Source of the DNA: Capitulum mitella
Lineage: Eukaryota; Arthropoda; Thecostraca; Pollicipedomorpha; Pollicipedidae
Assembly (NCBI GenBank): GCA_030062745.1
Contig: CP099842.1
Span: 23,345,822 to 23,409,821 of the forward strand
Length of the DNA: 64,000 nucleotides
Reading direction: 5' to 3'
In this document: positions 46,760 to 58,556 of the stretch, in pieces
Position numbering within the stretch: the stretch's first letter is position 1
Layout of the letters: every line of letters begins with the position of its first letter
Notes under the pieces: model-generated
The model's database searches: none
Seen by the model: only the letters and a program-made list of their open reading frames with translations
What the model was told of the DNA's origin: nothing
Made by a program: the position numbers and the translations under genes

Positions 46760-47989
46760 CCCGCGGTGGTGGGGGGGGTTTTAAAGCCCCCTTGAGGTTT
46801 TTCTGGGATTGTGAGAAAACGAACAAACACAGAGTCACGAAACTTTGTGTACCTTTTGCTTCATCATTTTTACATCTTTTGTTAAGATTTAGACCTCAGG
46901 TCACGTCAGGTGCCTGACCTAGGTCAGGTCAAACAGACCTATCTCAAAAAAAGTTTAGCGCCCTCTAACTTTTTCGCAAAACAAGATATCTCAATAATAC
47001 TTTCAATGATTAGTGATCCTGATAGATGCAACAAATCTGCTATCTCAGATTTTTCGACATTTTCTGGGCCATTGACTTAAGGTCAAGCCCATTTTTAAGA
47101 CATGTCGTAGTTTTTTCGGAAATGGACGGAATATTTTATAACATTTTTAGTGTGGAATGAAGCAGACATCTGGTTACCGTCATTGGGCAAAGTATCAATG
47201 ACTTCCAGCCATTGATCCGAGGCCAGGTCACGAATAACTGTAGTGAGCCAAAATGTACCACCGCCAAAATCGGCGATGAATTACTCACAATAGGTGGAAA
47301 ATGGCAGAACTAGCTGTTGTAGAAGTAGAAGTAATACCAGGAACCTCAAAAAGTTTGAAAAAGTAACATATTTTGGAAATAAACAGCCTCTCGCGAATAA
47401 AGCTCCGCCAATTGTGTTGATTGGTAACTAATGAATTTTCCCAAAATTTAAGCATTGAAAACCATCACAAGAACTAGTAAGATCAGTAAAGTTTACATAT
47501 ATATCATAATGTTTACATGGATAGGCTTTTTTCGCGAAAATAAAGTAACGGTAAAATTAGTTCCCGTTAATTTGTTACTGCATACGGCTGCGGCGCACGC
47601 CGACAGCCGGCGCGAGAATTGCCGTGTCTTTAACTCGACGTTTCGGCGTATATATTGTAAAAATCTGAGAAATAAAATGTGTATCGGCATTTGCGGACCT
47701 TTACTTAAGCGCTGGTGCCTTTACCTATGCGTTACTAATCACAGCCCCTGAGATTCAGGCCATTTCTCGGTCTCATGCAGTCGGCTATGAGAAAATATAT
47801 ATAGGGCGTAAATTGCTTACATATTATCTAAAACTAAAAATGAGACCAGTTTCGAGCTTTACTCGTCACAAGCTTTCCAACGATGTGTTTATTTTTATTG
47901 TGCGACCAACCGTTCGCGAGTAAGAGGGGGGCGGCCAACAGCCCCCCCCAGTCATGTATGATCGTAAAGGACCCACGGTCGTGCGCGGG
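46760..47989. mobile_element. TTAA-type (piggyBac-like) non-autonomous element, second family
   Basis: The right end is an intact TTAA (47990-47993) with the inward-reading terminus TTAACCCGCGCACGACCG and, about 45 bp inside, a G-run/C-run palindrome (GGGGGGCGGCC..GCCCCCCCC). The left end is TTAC CCCGCGGTGGTGGGGGGGG followed by TTTTAAAGCCCCC, that is, the same CCCGCG terminus and G/C hairpin with the target TTAA mutated or misread. No transposase is visible. It carries six AGGTCA/TGACCT words, four of them in 46897-46931 around the palindrome CCTGACCTAGGTCAGG (46913-46928). Confidence 0.7.
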
Positions 47990-47993
47990 TTAA

Positions 47994-49865
47994 AAAGGGT
48001 AGTTATGAAACACAATAATGATTCGATGCCACTCTAGCACGCTGTGCGCTTGTAATTTTCGCCAAAAAGAAATATTGTTAGGGACGCTCATTGTTGATGT
48101 AGGCTGCCTGAACATGTAATGAATATGCATACTGATGCCAATAATATCGAAGGAAGGTTAGCTGGAAAAGAACATTCCGATGCTTAGACAAATGTATAAA
48201 AAATGGGAGAACATTGGAATCAGCATGTACATGGTACGCCGTGCTCGGCGACCCAAATCATACGGACTTTGACGCCTTGATGTGTGTCCCAGAATTTAAT
48301 TCATTCGATTTTAAATTATTTAATAAAGTTTGCCATCTCCAGCGTACCAAACATCCAGCAAGTAGCATCCTCCACACCATTACAGTTTTGCGCCAAAGTT
48401 AATAATGCGTCACAGCGAAACAACTATTCTACTGCCTCAACAAAATTTAACTGAAGGACACTACAAGCTCAATATTTGCCGTTTTGGACAACGTGAAAAA
48501 CACTTGACTTCAGGGATGTGATGGAGATTCCTCGTATATTAAAAACTAGCAATGGGCGATGCAACAAACGGAAGACAAAGAGTTTTTTTGTATCTGAAAA
48601 CCGAATTGCGCGTACACGTGCAAATTTAGGAGATACATTTCATGAGTCAGTATAGTACTCCGGAGTGTTATGCCGCATGGCGATGGCCTGACTCATTAAC
48701 TTCATAGTGCTTTCAAATTACCATTTATCATTGAATTATCCTTAGCCCTTATCGATTTGGCCTGCTAAATTCCTCACCAGGTGTGTTGGGATCATAAGTA
48801 TACCTGACCAGATTGCATTGTTGGTCATTTTCCTAAGCACATATTGTATAAAGCGACTGGTGTGTGTAAAATTTTGTCAGCATATGTTTGGACCATTTTT
48901 TTTGACCATTGATGCCCAAATCCAGTTAGGGACAAGTGCAAAATAAAGTCATTAATAAGAGCATTTCTGTACACTTCCGGCGTCCACATGGAGAAGCTAC
49001 ATGCCAGATTCTGTCGAACTGCTGGCAGCGCCTCGGGGAGAAACTGATTAGAAAGCCTCGCGGCGTTCCATATTTTTCCGCCATGTCTATAAACTTTATA
49101 CAGGAAACCAACATTCTTCAAACATAGTTGATGCACGGCGGGAAACATAAAAAACAACAAGAAAATAAAAAGGAGAAAAAGACATCCAAAAACGTAAAGA
49201 AAAGCATGCTAGTCATTGGTCACTGGACCAACCATTCGCGCAATATTTATTTAGACGTAATGGAAAATGGCAAAATGAAAATGGAAAAAGATGGTACTGC
49301 AGACACGAGAAACTCCTGAGATAAAGGCGTCAATACCTTGACCTAGGATAACCTTGTTTGACTTTAATATGATAGTCACAGACTTCATATACCTGTCAGA
49401 AACATGTCCGGCTCATTCCAGCCAAAACACATATTTATGCCTGCAGAAAAACGCTATTCCTGCACTTACAGACGATTTTGTGGACAAAGACGGTTTTCGC
49501 CTTCATTTTCCGCTTTGCTTTAAATGGTCAAATATGGCCTCAGTTGCTCTTTCTTGTCCCACTGCGGTAAATCAGGCTTTCTTTTTCTCTGTTAAATTCT
49601 TTTGGAGCCACGCAGAAGCTTTGTTTTTCAAAGTTTTCCGCCAAAGTGTCAACAGGTTAATTTTATCTAAGATGACGTCTGGTAATCTGAATATTGACCT
49701 TATTTGACAGAACCTAGGTGGGTTCTTCTATTTTCGCCAAGCTTTTCCCAGAGGTGTTTTTACTTCTTTCTGTTTTACTGATATTCCTCAAGACCTTGGG
49801 GGGCCTGTTGATCCAGTTCCTCCCCGGTCCAACAAAGGTGAATCCGGAGGCCGGTCCGGCAAGGG
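47994..49865. mobile_element. unresolved repeat-rich stretch ending in a TTAA-type terminus
   Basis: At 49866-49869 a TTAA is preceded by GGTCCGGCAAGGG, that is TTAACCCTTGCCGGACCGG inward on the minus strand, the form of the other TTAA ends. I could not find its left partner. Two 111-118-codon frames lie inside (48825-49160 minus, 49354-49707 plus). Neither matches a transposase or polymerase motif I know, so neither is called. Confidence 0.35.
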
Positions 49866-49869
49866 TTAA

Positions 49870-51499
49870 TTGACGCTTGTTTGGCACCTTGTAAATGCTT
49901 ATGTTGTGTTCATGGGAAATGCACTGATTTATCTTTACGCTGTCTTTGCCTGAAACTCACTTTTTACTTGGCTAAAGTTTTTTCACGCTTGGGATTTTGC
50001 TTAAAATCCATGTGCAGGCCATTTGCTCTCCTCCCCGTTCTCAGAGTTGTGCCGATGTGTTGGACCAATTTCGACAGGATATGATTTAAACGAGGCGTGT
50101 GGTCGGACCTACCTTGTCGTATATTCAAAAGTGACAAAAGGACGTCAGTGGCGACTTCATGAGAGCTAAGGGCATATGTTTAAAGGGCGTTTGACACATG
50201 GTGTTCCATGTGCTTACGTTGAATCTATGGCTTTGATGCCGATAAAAAAAACACCGTGGGAGGCCGGATTTGTTCCCCGCGTGAAAAGGGGCGCCACGAC
50301 GAAAGCATCGTCATTTAATAGCAGAGGCAAATTTTATGGTATAGTACAGTGGGACCGATGGTACGCCATTTAATGGTCTCGGGGTCGATCTTTCGTTATT
50401 ATGTGCTTGCTAGCGTTTGCTATTTCATCGCCCTCACCATTCCTAAAAGCCGGATGCCACTGAAACGTCGTTGTCAGCCCTTTGGAAGATGAACTTGCTT
50501 GTGAAAGTCGGTGTCTGTCGACGCATGCGACACTGCCAGTGGAACGCCTCTTTGGTCTGACACTGAGAGACAATATCCTCGGTAGAATTGCTCCCCCCTG
50601 AGCTTTTCTCTTTTTGACGGCACGTCCATCTTGCAGGCAGCGCACACTTCACGGCCTCAGGGGAGCTCTCAGGTGCAGATTAGACCGCTGTAAAACGGCT
50701 TTGACGCATGTCGAGCAAGCTGAAAACAAGCTGCGAAGGCGAACCCGTTGGCTCGATTGCCGTCTGCCTCTGAGATGAAAGTCGGCGGCTGACGTTTGTA
50801 GTTTGGCGTCACGTAACCAGGCTTATGCTGCTCCGAGGAGTTGGGGACAATAGTATGGTCTGGCTGGCACAGATGCAGAGCTAATTGTGGTGACAGTTAA
50901 AAGTTTTGTTTTTTTTTTTGTACGCGGCAGTACGTGAACGTGCAAAGAACTTAACAGAAACTTGCCGGCATTAAATGCTGGGGCTTTGAAAAAGAAAACA
51001 TATCCTTTTGATCTCTGACCAGTCTAACTTGCTTTTTTCAAACAGGGGATTTTATTGCTGGCTAGGCTTAAGTAGGCTTCCTATGCCTTATTTGCGAGAT
51101 TATGGCTCATAACAATTATTTTTTATTGCATGGAAATTTTGGCAATAAATGCACAATGCATCACTGCAGCATGCACCATCTACAAAACTGTTCAAAAAGT
51201 CACTGTGATACTAATGCTTCTGTAAACGAAGTATACTTCAAAGTTTTTCCACCCAAAAATTAGATCATTATAGGACGGATACCCATAACTGGTGATTTTG
51301 AAGTCTGCAATATGTCGCCGCCCACGTTTAATGACCAGAGATCTTATTCGTGAAGCCGATCATGCCTTAGGTTTACGGACCGCAATGGCGGGAACACTGG
51401 CCAGCTAGATCGAAGTGAACGTCGATCAGCACAGTTTCCTACGGTTTGGAAGGGCGGGACCACCTGATCAGAGGTCGACACAAGGCCGATAACGTTCGA
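49870..51499. other. non-coding stretch, nothing recognised
   Basis: No supported gene, RNA or complete repeat. A T-run lies near 50908. Confidence 0.4.
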
Positions 51500-52300
51500 A
51501 CACGTCGGTGGCAGTAGTCCGTGACTTGGGGACCACGGCGTCAGGTGCAGGCAGACCGCCGCGAAGTTGCAGCACGTCCGCGGCGCACGGTCCGTGATGG
51601 GCAGGCCTCTTCATCAGCGACCCGACGAACGGCGCGCCTCATCGGCCGGAGGTCGGCCATTTCGGCGAGCTGCGTCGAACGGCCGACGGCGGCCGCGGAG
51701 CCCCCGCGGGCCGGCGGCTTTATTGCGCCATTTCGTCGGCCGCCAGCACTTGCTCCCATCAATTCTGACCGCGGCGCCGGGAAATTAACATTCCGCCGCG
51801 CCGCCCCGTTCGGCTGAGACGGACGCGGTCGGGCCGGCTACGGCGCACTGAAACTGACCGTCGCTACGCGTCTGATGGACAGGCTCCGCCACCCCCTCCC
51901 TCTCCCCCCCCCACCCGTCCAACCTCCTGCGACACCTGACGACGACCGAACCAGAACCGTAACAGCATCCAGCCCCGCCGCCGTTGAATCATGTAGTGGC
52001 CGCTATCATGCCAGCAACACGTAATAACGATTACGCTAAGTTACGGCGGCGGCCGCGTCCCACGCGGCGCCGGTCGATGGGCGTCGGTGGTCGGCCGCGT
52101 CGCCGCTGACGGTGAGTCGGTTCACGTGCGTCGGCGACGACGGCGGCCGGGCGGGAGCGGCGGCTGGCGACGCGTGGCGGGCCGAGTCGGCCGCGGATGG
52201 TAGAAGAGGACGATGGCGTACCGTGGGCGGTGGCAGCGTTTCGGAGAGATGTGGCTCCTGCTGTTTGTCGTTGCCAGACCGACCGCTGGTAGGCCACGAA
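51500..52300 (+). promoter_or_regulatory. CpG-rich island, candidate promoter
   Basis: A very GC-rich block with open frames on both strands (none called). It ends about 120 bp before a well-formed first coding exon, so a CpG-type promoter and 5' UTR is the natural reading. AT-only cores inside it are TTTATTG (51719-51725, posterior-Hox/Caudal-like) and AAATTAACATTCC (about 51781-51793). Confidence 0.45.
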
Positions 52301-52423
52301 ACTGCTGAGATGCTCGGTGAAGTAATGCAGAGTACCTCGGCTTCCATTCGCGAAAACAATGCTGACGTCAGTCATGCGTCAGGTCACAATTTTGAGAAGA
52401 GCATTTGAAGAGACTTTGTAACA

Positions 52424-52504
52424 ATGAGCTTCTTCTGCGGTCGTCTGCTGTGCTGCACGCGGGCTGGCGGTCTGGTGACTTCCAATACATTCTACGAAAT
52501 TCAG
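52424..52504 (+). CDS. candidate first coding exon, short Cys-rich N-terminus
   Basis: ATG at 52424 in context AACAATGA (A at -3), with an in-frame stop 12 bases upstream, so this is the first methionine of its frame. The 27 codons encode MSFFCGRLLCCTRAGG then LVTSNTFYEIQ and end exactly at a consensus donor, ATTCAG|GTAAGT (52505), in phase 0. Codons are GC-ending and the exon sits just downstream of a CpG island. The clustered cysteines near the N-terminus suggest lipid attachment (palmitoylation) or a membrane-associated start, but that is inference. Family not recognised, and the next exon was not found. It could be a separate gene or an alternative first exon. Confidence 0.5.
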
Positions 52505-52510
52505 GTAAGT
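52505..52510 (+). other. consensus splice donor
   Basis: CAG|GTAAGT, the strongest donor I noticed in the window. It defines the end of the exon at 52424. Confidence 0.65.
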
Positions 52511-53853
52511 GACTCGCAAACATACGTCCAATAGGCAACTTGTGCATATTTCGCCTCTCTTTTCTCATCACTTCCCATTGGATGACTCGTGGTGCTCGTT
52601 AACATTATCAGGAACGAGGATTAGTTCATTCCTTGGCGTCGTTGGTGCTTTTGAACATCATAGCGCGGAAACATTTTTGTAGCATACCCGTATCAAGTAA
52701 GCAAACTGTGAAAAACAAGCTTAAAGATTATGCGACGTCGCCGCAACTTTGATCCTTGATGAACAGGCAAAGCTGTGGAATAAAGACTGATGTCGTGTGA
52801 TGAAGAAGTGGTCGTCATGTACCGTTGGCGTCACGGTAACTTTCGTCACAAAGTCAGCCGTTACCTGGAATTACGCAATGGGGTCGGAGTCATGCAACAA
52901 GCTCTGCTTAACACGGGTTCCGATCTGTGATATCACCGTATGAAACCACTCGGATGCAATTTATAAAAATAAAGGAAGTCAAAAATGATAAGAATAAAAA
53001 GCTACATCCTTCCACACAATATAAGCATAGAATCTTGCGTTTATTTTCTCATTCAGTATGTGTACGCCGCACATTGCTGATGAGAATGGTTGACTTGGCG
53101 AAAGAATCTGTCTGTATATGCTAAATCGTTAACATCGGCTGGAACAATTTTGTTACGTGAACATACATAAGTGACTGCTGAATGGTTCTAAGTTTGTTTG
53201 GCCAGGAAGCTTAGATCCTTTGGAAACGCCAGATTGATTGTGTCACCTGTTTTGGGTCACATCGATTGACAAATATTTCTGTTGAAAGAAGTACTTTGCG
53301 TAAAGCCCCTCTGTTGTGCGTTGTAACATGGTGCCAAGGGAGCGCTTGGCACGACGAACCCTGCAGCAACTGAGCGTAACAGAAAAAGGCGTGGAAATTC
53401 CGTTCGTTGCTTAGACTAATCATCCTTTTTCTTTTTATGACCCCCCAAATTGCAGGCCAGCGTCAACATGGACATTTGAAGCAGAGTCACGTATGGAAAA
53501 CTGGCGCATAGTGGCTCCAGCACTTTGCTGAACTGCAGGGCGCTGAAGAAAACAAGCAAAGGGGAAAATGTGAATTGCGAATATTACCCAGGCAGGTGTT
53601 ACCGATCTCTTTTGAAAAGTGACGGTTTTCGTAGAATAAGAAAGTATCTCGCACGCAGTGTTTGTCTTCCAAGCCAGTTCGAAATTTGTTGGTGTTCACA
53701 CGACTGAAACATCTACACAATGGTCTGTTCCTAGAGTGCCACCCCACTAACAATAGGCTTTATGGATTGCCCCTGGTCGCTCACGCTTTTTACGTTTTAT
53801 TTTTAGTTTTGGTTTTAGAACTCTTACGATCTCCGGAACCTATTAAACCACAC
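52511..53853. other. probable intron, nothing recognised
   Basis: AT-rich, with short open frames only. No acceptor-plus-frame pair that I can support. Confidence 0.4.
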
Positions 53854-53884
53854 AGGAGAGAGAGAGTGAGAGAGACAGAGAGAG

Positions 53885-53915
<31 letters not shown>

Positions 53916-53934
53916 GAGAAAGAGCGGTCATATC
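53854..53934. repeat. (GA)n/(AAAG)n microsatellite
   Basis: GAGAGAGAGAG followed by AAAGAAAGAAAG and further GA units, ending before CGGTCA. Confidence 0.95.
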
Positions 53935-54469
53935 TGTCGCAAGCTCTTTGAGTTTCTAATGGCCCAACTTGTACCTGGTGGGTCAAAAAGTCAAACAAGG
54001 TTATGCCATGGTCTTTAGAACCATTTAGGGAATGGATCCAGGTGTGTAGATTCCTGAGAACCCCTCATGTACTAATCTCTCAAAAGTGGTCCAAAAAATG
54101 TTTTGAAATGCCAAACGAACTCCTCTGGATGTTTAAGCTCCTGACGAGTCAGCTTTACTGCACGATGACCTGCAGCAGCATTGACTTATAAGTCAATGTT
54201 TCATGCTTTGACATAATGTTTACACCAAACTTACATCAAACACTGATGTCGAAATGCATGCGCGATTTCGGCATAAATGTCGAAATAGCGCTTACATGCA
54301 TCTGAACAAAATTAAATTTAATGACTACCTCTGTATGGTGTAAAATAACAGTTTTGCATGCGATGTATATTTTGACAATCTTTTCTTCACAAAGCAATCT
54401 TCGAAGTATCAAACGCGAACACGCTGAAAAATCATTGACACATAATTTCTACTTCAGGCCGCGTGATTC
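53935..54469. other. non-coding stretch, nothing recognised
   Basis: AT-rich sequence with short frames only. Confidence 0.4.
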
Positions 54470-55450
54470 TGCAGCTTGTGCCGCAGTTAGCTGCCAGAAA
54501 CGTCGGCCGCCCGGCCTTTCAGACCCATTCGGCCGTGATCCGGGCTTTCCTGACGATCCAATTACAGCTCGGGGCCACCCTCACTCGAGCCGTCAATAGC
54601 CTCCCCGGCTAAACACGAGCTCCGTGGCGCGCGCGTGTGTACCTGGTACGACACCAGTCGATGATCCGGCGAGCCAATCCGGTCGTGTTTGTACACGGTT
54701 CTCGTCCATTGCCCGGCTGGGGAGGAGGCGGAAGTGGTCGGGGGGATGAACGGACAACGCCATTGCCGCGGGCTAGGACACGCATCGCTCGGGTCGGGGT
54801 CAGTGCGAATTACGTGACGTCCGGCCGGGTTGGGGCGCCAGACCGCGCGAGCGGGAGGATGTTTGCGCCGGCCGCGGCGCGAACGTATCGACTCGCCGTC
54901 GCCAGATGATGATTTAGCTCGCGTGCGCAGGTTTACGTCTCCCCTGCCGACGTGGCGGCCTCGCCGCTCTGGCTTTTCGCCGGGCCGGCATAAAAACAAC
55001 AGCTGAGAAGCTCACACGCGCGACTCCCGCCTCCCCGCGCCGAAGCTGCCTTCATGCGGGCGCCGCTGGAGCTAGCTAGAAATCCTCGCCTGGAGAAGTT
55101 GCCGGCGCGGGTACCGGGGAAGCCTGCCTCGAACGATACGTATTACGATTGACAGCCAGTGAGGGGGAGTAAATTAGACTCCAGGGCGCGGGCGTCTGAA
55201 CGCTGGACGCGCCTCCGCTGATGGGCTCGTGGGAACGTGAGTCATACCGTAATCCCCTGGTCCGAGGGAAACGCACGAGGCCCGGGCCTCGGCGACGATC
55301 GATGCAGATCGAGACTGTACCGCAGCGCGGCGAGCGGTGGACCTCGGGGGGAAATCAGATCACCTGCGCCCGAGCGGCGGCCTATAAGCCAATAACACCG
55401 CCGGTCTCTCGATCCGCGCCCTTGTTTATTTTCAGCTGCGGATGAGAACG
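54470..55450. promoter_or_regulatory. CpG-rich island, candidate regulatory region
   Basis: About 1 kb of GC-rich sequence with CAATTAC (54559-54565), GCCAATAACACC (about 55388) and TTGTTTATTTTCAGC (about 55422, forkhead-like TGTTTAT). A donor-like GGGAAC|GTGAGT at 55237 follows an ATG six codons upstream, but nothing else supports an exon there. Frames up to 145 codons are open on both strands and are not called. Confidence 0.4.
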
Positions 55451-56011
55451 ATGATTCCAGTTACGAATAGCTCAGCCCGCCCACCTTCGTCCCCTGATGG
55501 ACTCCAGATAGTGCCGGAGAGGCTCTGTTTTCGCTTAATGTGCCTCGGAGCCATCGCCGGCGGAGCGTCTTTTCAGGGTGTTGTTTTCCCGGCTAGACGT
55601 GATGGATCAGCAGTGGCTGTTCTTTCTCAGCCTTGCCACAGAAGGAGGGTTCTTCCCCTAGTCCTGTCTGCGCCCGTTGCGGATGTCGTTAATTTATCTG
55701 GAAGTCTGCCTTTATTTTGTTTTAACGTAACTGAAAATGCTTGGCCTGTAGCAGCCAACAGTGGATTTAGTTGTCGTTTGTTTTTGACCAAACCGTTGAC
55801 TAAAGTTCTTTCGAGTCGAATAACTCCGACCATGCTACTTGCATGATGGGAGAGACGTTAGATGCTGCGACTGTTTAACTTTCCCTAAGCACGGAGGCTT
55901 ACCGAGCATTGTTGATAGAAAACCGCGCGATTATTGGGCGTACCTGCTGTCTCCATGGCATAGGTTTTCAGGCCTTTCTTAGGCGGCACGAGGACTCATT
56001 GAGCAGAATGA
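55451..56011. other. non-coding stretch, nothing recognised
   Basis: A 134-codon plus frame (55442-55846) has no signature and no splice context. Confidence 0.35.
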
Positions 56012-56095
56012 CTGGTGTCGCTAGTTGACCGCATGAAGTACCCGGGGTTGTGGCTGGTGTCGCTAGTTGACCGCGTGAAGTACCCGAGGTAGGAA
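56012..56095. repeat. 42-bp tandem duplication
   Basis: CTGGTGTCGCTAGTTGACCG starts at 56012 and again at 56054. Both units continue C-[A/G]-TGAAGTACCCG. Confidence 0.9.
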
Positions 56096-56705
56096 GAAAT
56101 GCAATTAGAATATTTACTTGAAATGGTGAGCATGTAGAAATGGCTGAAAGTCTCAGTCTGGTGCATTACTACTTGTCCTATTGATATCGTAAATAGGTAC
56201 GTGTCTTGAGGCGGACATGAACTGGATATAAATGACTGTCAGGACATTGCAAACCGTCACATTTGAAGAAAACGAGGTGCTGGGGTGATGCCAGGATGAG
56301 GCTGTGCCTATTTTTAACATACTCGTCAAAGTTGTGATGCGAACTATCGCGAAAGAGCCCGTTTATAGAGTCATGACGCATCGAAGATCAAGGGCATTGC
56401 ACAATGACAAAAAAGAAAACTTCTGAAATGATAACCAAGCACACCAACCATTTGTCAATACGGAAGCAACCTGCCGACGCTCTCGCCTTTTCGTGTCGTG
56501 AAACTGTATTCCAGTTCGGTGCGTCACGTGACCGTGCGTGCTGGCTCCGCCGGATGGCGCCAGTCGAGGGCTGCCGGTGGCGCCGGGACGACGGCGCCGA
56601 CTCGTCGGCAGTGATTCACGTGCGGTCCGGCTGCCACCTGGCGGCCGACAGGTGACGGACACGGGGCTGACTGTCGGGTAGGCTCGTGCAGTGACGCTGG
56701 GACGG
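56096..56705. other. non-coding stretch with a small GC island at 56520-56665
   Basis: No supported gene. The GC island is open on both strands. Confidence 0.4.
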
Positions 56706-56990
56706 AGCGTGACGCATCGAACCGAGACAGAGGCCCCAGGGACTTGACAGCACTCCTTACCAGGACTGAGGTGCCGGGGGATTCTAACAGCGCTCCTTAC
56801 CAGGATGGAGGTGCCATTGGACTGTAACAGCCCTTCTATCCGAGACAGGGGTGCCAGTGGACTGTAGCAGTGTTTCTAACCGAAACTGAGGTATCAAGGG
56901 ACAGTAACAACATTCTGAGCCGAGATTGAGGTATCGGAGGACTGTGACAGCACTCTTAGCCTAGACTCGTATCCCAGGAAAGTCGACAGA
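56706..56990. repeat. 40-bp minisatellite, about seven units
   Basis: The word (G/A)ACAGC-x-CT recurs at 56746, 56786, 56826, 56866, 56906 and 56946, exactly 40 bp apart each time, with CCGAGACTGAGGTG-like and CAG(G)GGACTGTA-like segments inside each unit. A diverged unit precedes (56706) and another partial one follows. Despite many substitutions no indel has changed the period. Confidence 0.9.
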
Positions 56991-57835
56991 TACCAGTATT
57001 TTTAGCCGAGACTCATCCACTAAGGAGATAATTACCCAGTACACATGGGCCTTCAGTGTTTTTGGAGCGCAGTTTACGCTAGAAATTCGCATTACTGCAG
57101 TTTAAAAAGATCAAACAGTAAAAACAGGTTTTGAAGTGAATTATGAACCATCCTCGTCAACTGCACGCCATTTCACCTTAAGGAACTCTGGCCTGCTTTG
57201 TCGAGAAGCCGATCGTAAACAAGGGAGCCTCGTTGATTTCCTTTTTAAATAGACTCGTGCATCTCCAAAGTTATGCCTTGCTCTGACGAAAAGGGGTGCA
57301 ACATTTGCACCTATAGTTGCACAGCAGTGTCCCACGCCAGACAAAGGCTGTTTAAGGCGATAAGGTACGCGGTGTGGTGATTCTCGCACGGCATGGACTC
57401 ACAAGACAGTACCCATACGGAAACCCGTCTCATGTCCAATTGGTCCATTTCAGTGTTGCGTTAAAAAATGGCGTCAGACTGACTAAGTCTTGGAACCGTC
57501 CCCTCCCCGCTTAGCTGTATGTTGACGTATTATTCTGCGTCTGTGGTTTGCTTTCTTGAAGTTTTCAAAAGGACCGTGTCGGATTTTTTTTTTGCCGCGA
57601 TATTGTTCAAATACTTGCGCTATCAAATCGCCAGATGTGAGTGGAATCAATGGAATCAACAGGCACAGGACCTGGAATGAAGAGGAAACAGTTTCGACAA
57701 CCAGCATCTCCTCCCAGCAGCTCACACAGGGAGGCGGGATAGCAGAGTGTGGTGTCGGGATAGCAGAGTCAGGTGACCCCCTCCCTCGAAATTCTGAAGC
57801 GACCGTCAGGGAAATGGGGCCCGTAGGGTGGGAAA
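56991..57835. other. non-coding stretch, nothing recognised
   Basis: Short frames only, with no family or splice support. Confidence 0.4.
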
Positions 57836-58552
57836 ACAAGAATGCCGAGGGACCCGCAAGCCAGAGGCCAGTAGACAGGGACCCGTAGGCCAGGAGCCCA
57901 CATGCGTGAGAGATCCCGAGGCCAGTCAGTTTGTTGGATAGCGGTCCATAGCCTAGGGACCGGCATACCAGAGCGGCCCGTGAGCCAGGGGCCCGTTTGA
58001 TTAAGCCCGCGCCTGAGACCGTAACAATCCCATATGCCAGGGGCCCCTAGGTCAAGCAGAGCAGGAGCCCGTATACAAGAGGGGCCCGCAGGCCGGGGGC
58101 CCTCAAACAAAAGGGTCCACAGGCCAGGGTTCTATAAGCCAGGGGGCCTACAGCCCAGGGGTCGGTCATCCAGGAGGCCCGTTGGTTAAGGGCCGATGGG
58201 TAGAGTCCGTAAGTCAGAGACCCATAAGACAAGCATGAAAAAGTGTTCCGCAGCCAGGAGGTCCGAGGCCAAATGATTAGTTGGCAAGGGGCCGTAGCCC
58301 ATAAGTCACGGACCCCTATGCAAGAGGGGTCCATATACCAGGGGAACGCCGCAAGGTCCTGAATCTGGGAAAACCGTTAGTCAAGGACCCGTGAGTAGGA
58401 GCCCGTAAGCCATCAGTTAAGCAGTGGCCCGCAAGCCAGGGGCACGTTTGTCAAATGGGCTTGCAGGCCAGGGTGGTGGCCGAGAGCAAGATGGCCCGTT
58501 GGTTGGGGCCCGAAGGTCAGGGGCCGGCATGAGTGAGGGGCACGTAAGCCCT
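57836..58552. repeat. degenerate CCCGTAGGCCAGGGG-type tandem array, left part
   Basis: Built from short variants of GGGCCCGTAAGCCAGGGG, repeated dozens of times with irregular spacing. The array resumes at 59298-59465 after an inserted mobile element. Because of its composition the minus strand carries long but meaningless frames. Confidence 0.8.
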
Positions 58553-58556
58553 TTAA

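Noticed and set aside
48825..49160. 111-codon minus frame as another LINE fragment
   Set aside because: Lacks the ordered LINE motifs seen at 11.9-13.5 kb. Similarity is only in general composition.
54562..54999. 145-codon minus frame
   Set aside because: GC-rich island shadow. The plus strand is also open, and no signature is visible.
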